A DNA stretch of 22,380 nt. Origin: an uncultured Eubacteriales bacterium (GTDB lineage: Bacteria > Bacillota_A > Clostridia > Christensenellales > Aristaeellaceae). The position numbers were made by a program, and so were the translations under genes. The notes under the pieces are model-generated. The model did no database searches. It was not told the origin of the DNA and was given only the letters and a program-made list of their open reading frames with translations. Numbering within the stretch: the first letter of the stretch is position 1; each line of letters opens with the position of its first letter. Below, one piece after another: positions 1 through 7,396 of the stretch. The stretch is taken from assembly GCA_902775835.1 (NCBI GenBank), contig CACYNZ010000013.1:1-22380 (forward strand), read 5' to 3'.

Positions 1-2
1 CC

Positions 3-287
3 GGCGGGAGCTGGTACTGGATCGCCTCCAGTTCCACGCTGTTCGGACTGAGCGCCGTGTTCCTGCCGTTTGTGGTCAGGGCACGCCCGCTCAGGAGTCT
101 GCTGGGCGGCTGCCGGCGCTGGCTGGTGGTGCTGGCGGTGGACGGCGCGCTGTTTGTGAATATGATGAATATGATCACTTCCAGGGGAGCACTTACCGGA
201 AGCAGCATTGTGCTGACGGTCTGCGCCCTGGCAGGGCTTGGCATAGCCGCCCTTGAAATCATGCGGAAAAGAGGAACGGAACAATGA
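3..287 (+). CDS. C-terminal part of a membrane protein (5' end outside window)
   Basis: The frame is open from the window edge to TGA at 285-287, so the gene starts upstream. The visible 94 residues hold about three hydrophobic helices: around WYWIASSSTLFGLSAVFLP, around WLVVLAVDGALF, and around SIVLTVCALAGLGIAALEI. They end in a short basic tail. The stretch FGLSAVFLPFVVR resembles the membrane C-terminus of clostridial helix-turn-helix or DUF6320-type proteins, but the diagnostic N-terminus is missing. The stop overlaps the start of the DUF4097 gene by 4 bp (ATGA), so the two are translationally coupled. DUF4097 genes commonly sit beside small membrane or regulator genes, which fits. Function unknown; an integral membrane location is well supported. 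Confidence 0.6.
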   Translation, partial: GGSWYWIASSSTLFGLSAVFLPFVVRARPLRSLLGGCRRWLVVLAVDGALFVNMMNMITSRGALTGSSIVLTVCALAGLGIAALEIMRKRGTEQ

Positions 288-1276
288 GCAGAAATACGAG
301 AATCATGATCGGGATTGTGGTGTGTGCGCTTATGCTCGTCACGGGCATTGTGCTGGCGGTATTTGACATGTTCCGCATACAGCCCGGGGAAGCATCCGGA
401 TACGCGGAGGGCGGCGCGGTCATCCGTGAAACGGTGGACAGTCTGGACATTGACTGGACCAGCGGGAAGGTCACGGTCATCCGCAGTGCGGGGGACACGT
501 TTGAAATCAGTGAAACCTCCGACAAGCCCATCCCGGATAATCAGAAAATGCAGTGGCAGCTGGACGGGAAAACGCTGAAAATCCGACATTCCAGGCCGGG
601 CATTCGGATCACGGGCGATGTGGAAAAGGAACTGACCGTGAAGGTCCCGGAAAGCGCCAGTTTTGAAGAGGTTTCCATTGATGCGACCTCGGGCGAAATC
701 CTGCTCCCGGCACTACCCGCGGACAAACTGGATCTGAAAGTGACCTCCGGCCTGATTCAGGCGGAGGCGGATGCGAAGGACATCCGTGCCGGGGCGACTT
801 CCGGGGATATCCGCCTGACGCTGGTGAGCGCCGCGGATGAAGTGAAAATGGAAGCCACCTCCGGTTCCGTGTCCCTGGAAGGCGGAAAAGCGGACAGGGT
901 GAAAGCGTCCATCACCTCCGGCGGCATCGGAATCCGGATGGATGAGGTGCGCCGGTTGGATGCCGGCAGCACTTCGGGAAACATCCTGGTGGATGCGGGA
1001 AAGACAGAAGAGGCGGAGATCCAGGGAACGAGCGGCAATATACAGGCTGTGTTCCGCGCCTTTGAGGAACTGGATGTGGGTACCACATCCGGCAGCGTAT
1101 CCCTGAAACTGCCGGTACAGCCAGGATTCACCGCGGACATGGATAACTCCGGTGCGCTGGAGTACAGCCTGCCCTTTGCCCGGCAGGGTGACAAGTATGT
1201 GTGCGGCGATGGCAGCGGAAAAGTGGAAGTGCACTGCACATCCGGCAATATCCGGATTGACGCGGTGGAGGAATGA
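284..1276 (+). CDS. DUF4097 family beta-strand repeat protein, membrane anchored
   Basis: 330 residues. Residues about 7-28 form one hydrophobic segment, probably an uncleaved anchor placing the rest outside the membrane. The remainder is a repetitive beta-helix-like domain with ten T-S-G motifs (WTSGKV, ATSGEI, VTSGLI, ATSGDI, ATSGSV, ITSGGI, STSGNI, GTSGNI, TTSGSV, CTSGNI) at roughly 20-residue spacing. This is the hallmark of the DUF4097/DUF4098 adhesin-like family. The family is often co-transcribed with envelope-stress or regulator genes, but its biochemical role is not known. The start is fixed by an AGAGGA site about 9 nt upstream and the 4-bp overlap with the previous gene. The stop codon lies inside the following terminator stem. 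Confidence 0.85.
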   Translation: MSRNTRIMIGIVVCALMLVTGIVLAVFDMFRIQPGEASGYAEGGAVIRETVDSLDIDWTSGKVTVIRSAGDTFEISETSDKPIPDNQKMQWQLDGKTLKIRHSRPGIRITGDVEKELTVKVPESASFEEVSIDATSGEILLPALPADKLDLKVTSGLIQAEADAKDIRAGATSGDIRLTLVSAADEVKMEATSGSVSLEGGKADRVKASITSGGIGIRMDEVRRLDAGSTSGNILVDAGKTEEAEIQGTSGNIQAVFRAFEELDVGTTSGSVSLKLPVQPGFTADMDNSGALEYSLPFARQGDKYVCGDGSGKVEVHCTSGNIRIDAVEE

Positions 1277-1310
1277 GAAAACGGTCCCGGCGGCGGGACC
1301 GTTTTCTCAT
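1273..1310. terminator. Bidirectional intrinsic terminator with a perfect 17-bp stem
   Basis: Positions 1273-1289 and 1294-1310 are exact inverted repeats around a 4-nt loop (GCGG). The outer part is A/T rich, giving a U-tract (GTTTTCTC) on either strand. It serves the DUF4097 gene on the plus strand, whose stop codon is inside the stem, and the convergent alkD-like gene on the minus strand. Confidence 0.9.
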
Positions 1311-1334
1311 GGGCATACATCAGGAAAGGAAGCG

Positions 1335-2030
1335 TTATCTGGACGGGCTGACTTTCAACGTTCTCAGGAAGGCTTTCCGGGTATCGTCAATCCTGTAGCT
1401 CTCCAGGGCTTTCTGGATGGCCCTGTTGTGGGTCCATATGTCCAGCACCGGGTGCGTGAAGTACGGGAGAATGCTGTCATACTGCTTGGCCAGGGCCGTG
1501 GCGAAATACCAGGCGATCATCATGCGGACATAGTATTCCTCAGAAGAAATGGCGGCGACCATGTCCGGATAGGCGGGCAAGAAGTCCTCGTCCAGAAAAT
1601 GATTCATCAGCATCCGGATACCGAAGCGGATGGTATAGGTGTGCCCATCCCCGATCCACCGGCGGATGGGATCCAGCAGCTCCAGGTGATGCTTTTTGAA
1701 AACCCCGGGCGTGAGCTGATCGCAGGTGGCCCAGTTGTCCACATAGGGGAGGAAGCGGTCAACGGCCTCAAGGCACACCCGGAAGTCCCGGATCCCGGAG
1801 ATCAGGAAGGCGTGGAGCTGGTTTTCGTCGAACAGGGCATGGGGAAGGCTTTCCAGGAACTGGCCGATGTCCTCCCGGGGGAGAAGCTGCCGGGCCAGGG
1901 CGCGCAGCTGCGGCGTGCGCACGCCGATAAAAGCGTCCGGTGAGCATTCCGGGATCAGCTTCATCTGAAAATCACGGTAGGGTATGTCCTGATGGGCCAG
2001 AAGTTCTTTTCGGATTTCATCGGTGATCAT
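1335..2030 (-). CDS. DNA alkylation repair protein, AlkD-like
   Basis: 231 residues from ATG at 2030, the usual size for this family. AlkD-type proteins are HEAT-like helical-repeat glycosylases that remove N3- and N7-alkylated purines. Recognisable family blocks are YRDFQMKLIP and GVRTPQLRALA near the N-terminus, YYVRMMIAWYFATALAKQYD in the middle, and WTHNRAIQKALESYRI towards the end. The frame stays open to 2195, but the upstream 55 codons look non-coding. The inner ATG follows an AAAGGCGG site and begins with MITDEIRKELL, as expected. The gene is divergent from the HD gene and convergent with DUF4097. The specific substrate is inferred from family only. Confidence 0.88.
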   Translation of the reverse strand: MITDEIRKELLAHQDIPYRDFQMKLIPECSPDAFIGVRTPQLRALARQLLPREDIGQFLESLPHALFDENQLHAFLISGIRDFRVCLEAVDRFLPYVDNWATCDQLTPGVFKKHHLELLDPIRRWIGDGHTYTIRFGIRMLMNHFLDEDFLPAYPDMVAAISSEEYYVRMMIAWYFATALAKQYDSILPYFTHPVLDIWTHNRAIQKALESYRIDDTRKAFLRTLKVSPSR

Positions 2031-2126
2031 GGCTTTTTCCGCCTTTCGCGTAGATTCCGGCCGGATATGGATGTCAGAAGAATTCTGAGTGCAGGATACG
2101 GATTCCTGCCGGGCCTGGAAATGGCA

Positions 2127-2155
2127 TTGCGGTTTTGCGCGGCAAGGAATAGAAT
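2127..2155 (+). promoter_or_regulatory. Putative sigma-A promoter for the HD-sulfatase operon
   Basis: TTGCGG at 2127-2132, a 17-nt spacer, and TAGAAT at 2150-2155. It lies 45 nt upstream of the HD start in the divergent intergenic region. No other strong hexamer pair was noticed there. Confidence 0.55.
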
Positions 2156-2200
2156 GGGCATAAGGAAAACATATCTGAGCAAGCCGGGAGGACACAGTTC

Positions 2201-2707
2201 ATGGATTCGATTGCCGGGATCACGGAAAAGATGATCGCCTATTCCAGGGGAAATCTTCACGATATTCATCACTGGCTGAAGGTCTGGGGATACGCCCGGA
2301 CCATCGGCATGCAGGAGGGCCTCAGCCTGGACGAGCAGTTTGTGCTGGAAGTGGCCGCCATTACCCACGACATTGCCTGTCCCGCGCTCCGGGAAAAGTA
2401 CGGGAACACGAATCATGTGCTGCAGGAAACGGAAGGCGCGCCCATGGTGCGCACGTTCCTTGCGGATACCGGCATGCCGGATGCATGGATCGAGCGCGTG
2501 GCGTTCCTTGTGGGGCATCATCATACCCTGGAAAACGTGGACGGAAGGGACTGGCAGATCCTGCTGGAAGCTGACTACCTGGTCAATGCCGGTGAAAAAG
2601 GGTACAGCCGGGAAGCAGTTATGAATTTCCTGAATGCCCATGTGAGGACGGAGAGCGGAAAGCGCATGACCCGGCTTGTGTTCGCGCTTCCGGAAGAGGA
2701 AAGGTGA
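2201..2707 (+). CDS. HD domain-containing phosphohydrolase
   Basis: 168 residues. An HD-superfamily metal site is visible: His23/His24 in HDIHHWLKVWG, His56-Asp57 in AAITHDIACP, the GHHHT block in the middle, and a distal Asp in EADYLVNAGEKG. HD proteins are metal-dependent phosphohydrolases, often acting on nucleotides or nucleotide second messengers. The substrate cannot be told from the sequence. A GGGAGG site lies 9 nt before the ATG. The sulfatase gene begins 6 nt after the stop, so the two are almost certainly co-transcribed. No membrane segment or extra domain is seen. Confidence 0.85.
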   Translation: MDSIAGITEKMIAYSRGNLHDIHHWLKVWGYARTIGMQEGLSLDEQFVLEVAAITHDIACPALREKYGNTNHVLQETEGAPMVRTFLADTGMPDAWIERVAFLVGHHHTLENVDGRDWQILLEADYLVNAGEKGYSREAVMNFLNAHVRTESGKRMTRLVFALPEEER

Positions 2708-2713
2708 AAAGAC

Positions 2714-4228
2714 ATGCAGCCCAATATCATTATGATCATGACCGATCAGCAGCGCTTTGATGCCATGGGATGCGTCAATCCGCTGGTAATCACGCCCGGC
2801 ATTGACAGCCTTGCCCGGGAAGGAATCCTGTATGACCAGGCCATATGCCAGTGCCCCATGTGCGTGCCCAGCCGGAACTCGCTGATGATGGGCATGTACG
2901 CCTCTCAGACCGGTGTGCGCAGCAACCGCGGCGCGCTTCTGGACGAGACCCGGCTGCCGGCGGTGCCGCTGCCGCAGCTCCTGCATGACGCGGGATACTT
3001 CTGTGCCGGGTTCGGCAAGACCCACTGGAATCACGCGCGGCCTGGCGAAATGGGGTCCCGGCGCGGGTTTGACGTGCGCGCCGAGGGCCAGAGCCGGAAG
3101 TCGATCCTGTGCGAGGAAGGGGCCGTGATGATGGATGACGAGGACCCGGAAGGCCTGAAAGCCTACTATGAGGAGACCGGTGAGTTCGGGTCCGGCGAGG
3201 AAAACGCGCTGGGGTATATCGGGAAACTCAGTCAGCTGCCGAAGGAGCATCACCGGGACGGGTTCATTTACCGCAAGTGCATGGAGTTCCTGGAACAGTA
3301 TCAGCCGGACGGGCGGCCGCTGTTTCTCTATTTCTCCCTCATCAAGCCCCACGCCGGGTTCAATATTCCGCCGGAGTACGAAAGCATGTATGACCTGTCC
3401 TCGATCCCGGACATGCCCAGTCCGCCCTGGACGGAAGAGCCGGACACGCATATCCGCGCGGCCATGAAGGTCAGCCCGTCCCTGCATCAGGTGCACTACG
3501 GCCGGAAGGAAGTGCTGGACAGGCTGTCACCGGAGGAGAAGCGGCATATCACCATGCGCTACTGGGCCAACTGCACGTTCATGGATGACTTTATCGGGGG
3601 CGTGCTCGGAAAGGTGCGCGAAAAAGGTCTGGACCGGAACACGCTGTTTGTGTTTCTTTCGGATCACGGGGAAATGCTGGGCGAGCGGGACGGCCGCTAC
3701 AGCAAGTACTGCCTGTTCGATTCCAGCGTGCGCGTGCCCCTGATCCTGGCCGGGGATTATGTGGATCAGAAGCTGCACGGCACCCGGGACAGCCGGCCGG
3801 CCATGCTGGTGGATCTGGTGCCTACTCTCTGCGCAGCCGCGGGGATTGAGACGGATCCCAGGCTTCCCGGATGCGACCTGCTGGGCACGAGAAAACACCG
3901 CGGCGCGTTCTGCGAGTTCCACGGCGGCGGAGGCGAGGACGTGCCCACTGCGCCGGCCTGGATGTGGCGGAATGCGCGGTATAAGCTGATCCTGTTCCGG
4001 GATGGCACGGTACTGGATGACACGGAAATGCGCGGGGAACTGTATGATCTTCAGGAAGACCCGCATGAGTGGAACAATCGGTTTGACGATCCCGGCATGG
4101 CGGAAGTGCGCACCCGGCTTATGCTGGAGCTGACGGCACACATGTCCACCGCCTTTGCCAAAGGCCCTGCTTTCGGAGATTACCGGGGACTGGAACCGAT
4201 CCGCCCCGTACATAAGGAACAATCGTGA
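2714..4228 (+). CDS. Sulfatase, Cys-type, cytosolic
   Basis: 504 residues of the alkaline-phosphatase-fold sulfatase family. The N-terminal metal motif is NIIMIMTDQQRFDAMG. The formylglycine signature C50-V-P-S-R54 follows. A conserved Lys/His block (FGKTHWN) and a second metal site (SDHGEMLGERDGRYSK) come after it. The Cys at position 50 must be converted to formylglycine, in anaerobes normally by the radical-SAM enzyme anSME; no such gene is in the window. There is no signal peptide, so it should act in the cytosol on imported sulfated sugars or another sulfate or phosphonate ester. It ends with a family-like C-terminal subdomain (ELYDLQEDPHEWNN). It is the second gene after HD, with a GAGGAAAGG site in the preceding gene's end. 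Confidence 0.92.
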   Translation: MQPNIIMIMTDQQRFDAMGCVNPLVITPGIDSLAREGILYDQAICQCPMCVPSRNSLMMGMYASQTGVRSNRGALLDETRLPAVPLPQLLHDAGYFCAGFGKTHWNHARPGEMGSRRGFDVRAEGQSRKSILCEEGAVMMDDEDPEGLKAYYEETGEFGSGEENALGYIGKLSQLPKEHHRDGFIYRKCMEFLEQYQPDGRPLFLYFSLIKPHAGFNIPPEYESMYDLSSIPDMPSPPWTEEPDTHIRAAMKVSPSLHQVHYGRKEVLDRLSPEEKRHITMRYWANCTFMDDFIGGVLGKVREKGLDRNTLFVFLSDHGEMLGERDGRYSKYCLFDSSVRVPLILAGDYVDQKLHGTRDSRPAMLVDLVPTLCAAAGIETDPRLPGCDLLGTRKHRGAFCEFHGGGGEDVPTAPAWMWRNARYKLILFRDGTVLDDTEMRGELYDLQEDPHEWNNRFDDPGMAEVRTRLMLELTAHMSTAFAKGPAFGDYRGLEPIRPVHKEQS

Positions 4229-4239
4229 TGAGGAACGGA

Positions 4240-4270
4240 CCTCTGGGACAGAACTGTCTCAGGGGTTTTT
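4240..4270 (+). terminator. Intrinsic terminator after the sulfatase
   Basis: CCTCTGGGACAG (4240-4251) pairs with CTGTCTCAGGGG (4254-4265) with two G-U pairs, followed by a T-run. It ends the HD-sulfatase transcript just before the kinase gene. Confidence 0.8.
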
Positions 4271-4314
4271 CTGTTTCAGGAATGCATCCTGCATCCCTCC
4301 GCCGTACTGGTGCC

Positions 4315-4323
4315 TGATATAAT
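4315..4323 (+). promoter_or_regulatory. Extended -10 promoter element for the kinase gene
   Basis: TGATATAAT at 4315-4323 is a perfect extended -10 (TGnTATAAT). No good -35 is seen 17 nt upstream, as is typical of extended -10 promoters. Transcription would start near 4330. This rules out the earlier possible starts at 4310 (GTG) and 4322 (ATG) and supports the ATG at 4400. Confidence 0.65.
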
Positions 4324-4399
4324 GCGGCTGAAAAAGCCCATGCGAAAAAAACAGAACAGTCCATCAGCCGGTTCCGGAACAGGAGGGGACGCTGAGCAA

Positions 4400-7237
4400 A
4401 TGGTACAGAGTGAGAGAACACAGTTGGAAACGCAGCAGGCTGTGACGCGCGGAGCGGAAGAATACGAAACAGGCAGTATACTGCTGGGCACATACCGGAT
4501 TGAAAGTGCACCGGTTCACGGCGGTATGGGCAGTGTCTGGCGGGTCCGGCATATGCAGTGGGATACGGATCTGGCCATGAAGCGGCCTCAGGCATCCATG
4601 TTTCTGGATGATGCCGCCCGGGCGAATTTTGTCCGGGAGTGCAGCTGCTGGATTGACCTGGGTGTGCATCCCAATATTGTATCCTGCTATTATGTGCGTG
4701 TGATTGACAGCGTGCCTGCCATCTTTTCGGAGTGGATGGACGGAGGCAGTCTGGGAGACTGGATCCGTGACGGCAGGCTGTATGCAGGAGAGAAACAGGA
4801 GCAGGAAGAACGGATTCTGGATATCGCAGTCCAGTTCGCGCGGGGACTCCGGTACGCGCATGCATGCGGCGTGATTCATCAGGATGTAAAGCCGGACAAT
4901 CTGCTGCTGAACCGGTCCGGGCAGGCCAGGATGGCGGATTTCGGCCTGGCCAGGGCGCGAAGGAACCTGGCATTGCGGGAAAGGCCTGCGGATCACGGAG
5001 GAACGGTCATGACTCCGGCCGGCGGATATACACCGGCTTACTGTTCCATGGAACAGATGGACGGGAAAGAGGTGACCCGCCGGACGGATATTTACAGCTG
5101 GGCTGTTTCTGTCATGGAGATGTTTCTGGGAACCCGGCCGTGGATGAACGGTGTTGTAGCCGGCATGAACTGCAGGGACTATTTCCGGCAGACCAGGGTG
5201 CCCATGCCGGAAAGACTTGCGGACCTGCTCGCCTGCTGCATGGAAATGGAGCCCCGGATGCGGCCTCATGATTTTGAAACGGTTGAAAAGGAGCTGGAAG
5301 AGATCTGGCAGGATGTGGCCGGAAGACCGTATCCGCGGCCGGAAGCGAAAGCAGCACCGGGGAACGCAGACAGTCTGAATAACCGTGCACTGAGCTATCT
5401 TGACCTGGGCATCCCGGAGGAAGCGGAGAAGATATGGAATCAGATTTCCGCCTCCAGCCACGGTCATTCCGCATCGCTGTACAACCGTACCCTGTATGCA
5501 TATCGCAGGGGCGGGATCCCCGGCGACCGGGCCGCGTTTAATATCATTGACTGTCTGATCCATACCGATTCGTCCGAGGAATTCCTTACCGGTGGTGCCA
5601 GGTTTCTGGCAGAGATCGGGCCCACGTGTGAAAGTCTGCTCAATAACATCTTTCTGCCCAGAATCCCGGACCGGGCAGTGGCTGAAGAAATCCGGAAGGG
5701 TATGGTGAATCGAACGCCGGCTCCCTACATGCTTTCCCGGATTGCCACGCTGTCTGAGCAGGAAAGGGAGGATGAAAGATTCAACCGGAAAGCCCGTGAA
5801 ATCCGAGGATTCATGGATCAGGGCAGGTATGCGGAAGCCTGTGTGATCATGAATCGTCTGATTCATCGTGAAAAAGGGTTTTCCAATGTGTTTTACCGGC
5901 CGGATTGGCAGACACTCAATGATGCGCTGGGCAGGAAATGTCATCCCTTTTCCGTGCTCGACTCCGTGGAAGAAATGTGCGCTGACGGTCTGAGTCCGGA
6001 TGACGGGGTATCCTTCAGCCAGGATGGAACGCTGCTTCTGTGCGGGCGGAAACTGTACTGTGTCAGTGATCACCGTCTGCTGTTCGAACCGGAGGATGAA
6101 CACTGGAGATGCATTGTCAGCTGCCTGAGTCCGGATGGGAGCTTTTATCTCCGCGTTATTCCGGGAATCTGGCGTGTGGAAAAAGTGAATGCCCGGACCG
6201 GTGAGGTGCTGGCGCATCTGGAAGGAACCAGGGGCATGGTGTTTACCCTTGCTCTGAGTCCGGACGGGACCGTGCTTGCTGCGGCTGACATGGATGGCGT
6301 GGTGCATCTGTGGGATGCGGACGGCCGGAAGTGTGAGCGGTACGAATGCGGGGACACAACGGTCCATGAAATACAGATCAGTCTGAACAACAGGTACGTG
6401 CTGGTGCGCACGTCCGGTCAGATTCTGCGTATTGACAGGGAAACACAGCTTGTTCTGGCATCGGAGGAGCTGGAGGACGCGGATGGAGATGCTGTTCAGG
6501 GCCTGTGCGTAAACCTTCAGTTTGAAAGAGCGGTGGTGATATGCAGGCAGGGTGAGGCCCGGATATTTGATCCGGATCAGTTCCGGGTGATCAGACCGGG
6601 TCCGGAGGAGACCCGGATGACCAATATCCGGTGTATCAGTTTTGCGCCGAATGACTGCTCCGTATTCTTTGCCGCGCAGGAAGGACGGGACCGGTATGTG
6701 ATCCGGATGGGACTGCCGCAGGGGCTTATGTCCACCCTGGTATGCCGGGTGCAGGGAAATGTGTTCCGGATGGCAGTATCCCGGGACTGGAAGCATGTGG
6801 TCTATTCCGACGGCCATCGTGCGCATCTGCTGCGGTGTGTCCTGAATTTTGCACCGCCGTGGTCAGAGGATGAGGATCGGGAGGATATCCGTGCACGTTT
6901 TCTGGGTGGTTTGCCGGAAACGGTGTCGGAAATCATGGAAACGCGTTTTGACATACTGGAGGAGCAGAACCGCTTTACGCCTGAACATGCCGGGAGACAT
7001 ATACGGGCGTATGCCTTGCTGATGCACCGTCTGTATCCGCAGAAAAGCGCGGAGGAGCTGGAAGGACTGCTTTCCGAAGACCTGGCAGCGCGCGGATATG
7101 GCTCTGTGGGACAGGATGACATACGCCGATTGCTGCACGAAGTGTGCGCAACCGGGGGCCGGATGCCGGATATCCTGGGTTTTCTGGAAATGGAGGCACG
7201 CAGACGGATGAAGGAAGAGAAGAACAGGAAGGTGTGA
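4400..7237 (+). CDS. Ser/Thr protein kinase with helical repeat and WD40-like regions
   Basis: 945 residues from ATG 4400. I chose this start because AGGAGGGG lies upstream and a perfect extended -10 covers the earlier starts. The kinase domain spans about residues 30-305: glycine loop HGGMGSV, Lys61 in LAMKRP, Glu80 on helix C, catalytic loop H160-Q-D162 with K164 and N167, DFG at 180-182, then YTPAYCSMEQ and the WAVSVMEMFLGTRPW helix. HQD replaces HRD, so it is a non-RD kinase, but all catalytic residues are present. A TPR-like helical stretch follows (about 325-420, NNRALSYLDLGIPEEAEKIW). Next is a beta-propeller-like region with SPDG motifs near 577 and 620 and an HLWD end. A charged helical tail closes the protein. 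No membrane segment or PASTA domain is seen, so it is cytosolic. Substrate unknown. Confidence 0.88.
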   Translation: MVQSERTQLETQQAVTRGAEEYETGSILLGTYRIESAPVHGGMGSVWRVRHMQWDTDLAMKRPQASMFLDDAARANFVRECSCWIDLGVHPNIVSCYYVRVIDSVPAIFSEWMDGGSLGDWIRDGRLYAGEKQEQEERILDIAVQFARGLRYAHACGVIHQDVKPDNLLLNRSGQARMADFGLARARRNLALRERPADHGGTVMTPAGGYTPAYCSMEQMDGKEVTRRTDIYSWAVSVMEMFLGTRPWMNGVVAGMNCRDYFRQTRVPMPERLADLLACCMEMEPRMRPHDFETVEKELEEIWQDVAGRPYPRPEAKAAPGNADSLNNRALSYLDLGIPEEAEKIWNQISASSHGHSASLYNRTLYAYRRGGIPGDRAAFNIIDCLIHTDSSEEFLTGGARFLAEIGPTCESLLNNIFLPRIPDRAVAEEIRKGMVNRTPAPYMLSRIATLSEQEREDERFNRKAREIRGFMDQGRYAEACVIMNRLIHREKGFSNVFYRPDWQTLNDALGRKCHPFSVLDSVEEMCADGLSPDDGVSFSQDGTLLLCGRKLYCVSDHRLLFEPEDEHWRCIVSCLSPDGSFYLRVIPGIWRVEKVNARTGEVLAHLEGTRGMVFTLALSPDGTVLAAADMDGVVHLWDADGRKCERYECGDTTVHEIQISLNNRYVLVRTSGQILRIDRETQLVLASEELEDADGDAVQGLCVNLQFERAVVICRQGEARIFDPDQFRVIRPGPEETRMTNIRCISFAPNDCSVFFAAQEGRDRYVIRMGLPQGLMSTLVCRVQGNVFRMAVSRDWKHVVYSDGHRAHLLRCVLNFAPPWSEDEDREDIRARFLGGLPETVSEIMETRFDILEEQNRFTPEHAGRHIRAYALLMHRLYPQKSAEELEGLLSEDLAARGYGSVGQDDIRRLLHEVCATGGRMPDILGFLEMEARRRMKEEKNRKV

Positions 7238-7325
7238 CCTGCTGCCGGAACAGGCATAGTCATCGCAGGGAAAGCCGGACCGGGTGGGATGCTGTAGCGT
7301 TCATCTGCGGTAGGTACAGGACGTA

Positions 7326-7354
7326 TTGCCAGGAAGCATGGAAGGATGTATGCT
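7326..7354 (+). promoter_or_regulatory. Putative sigma-A promoter for the DUF4091 gene
   Basis: TTGCCA at 7326-7331, a 17-nt spacer, and TATGCT at 7349-7354, 42 nt before the chosen start. It lies in the gap after the kinase gene. No terminator is seen in that gap, so read-through from the kinase is possible. Confidence 0.55.
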
Positions 7355-7396
7355 TTCTGATGAAAAGGACAGATACTGCACTGGGAGGGCATGGGT

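Noticed and set aside
4364..6826. An 820-codon minus-strand open frame opposite the kinase
   Set aside because: It is rich in His, Pro and Arg with no domain, while the plus strand has clear kinase motifs.
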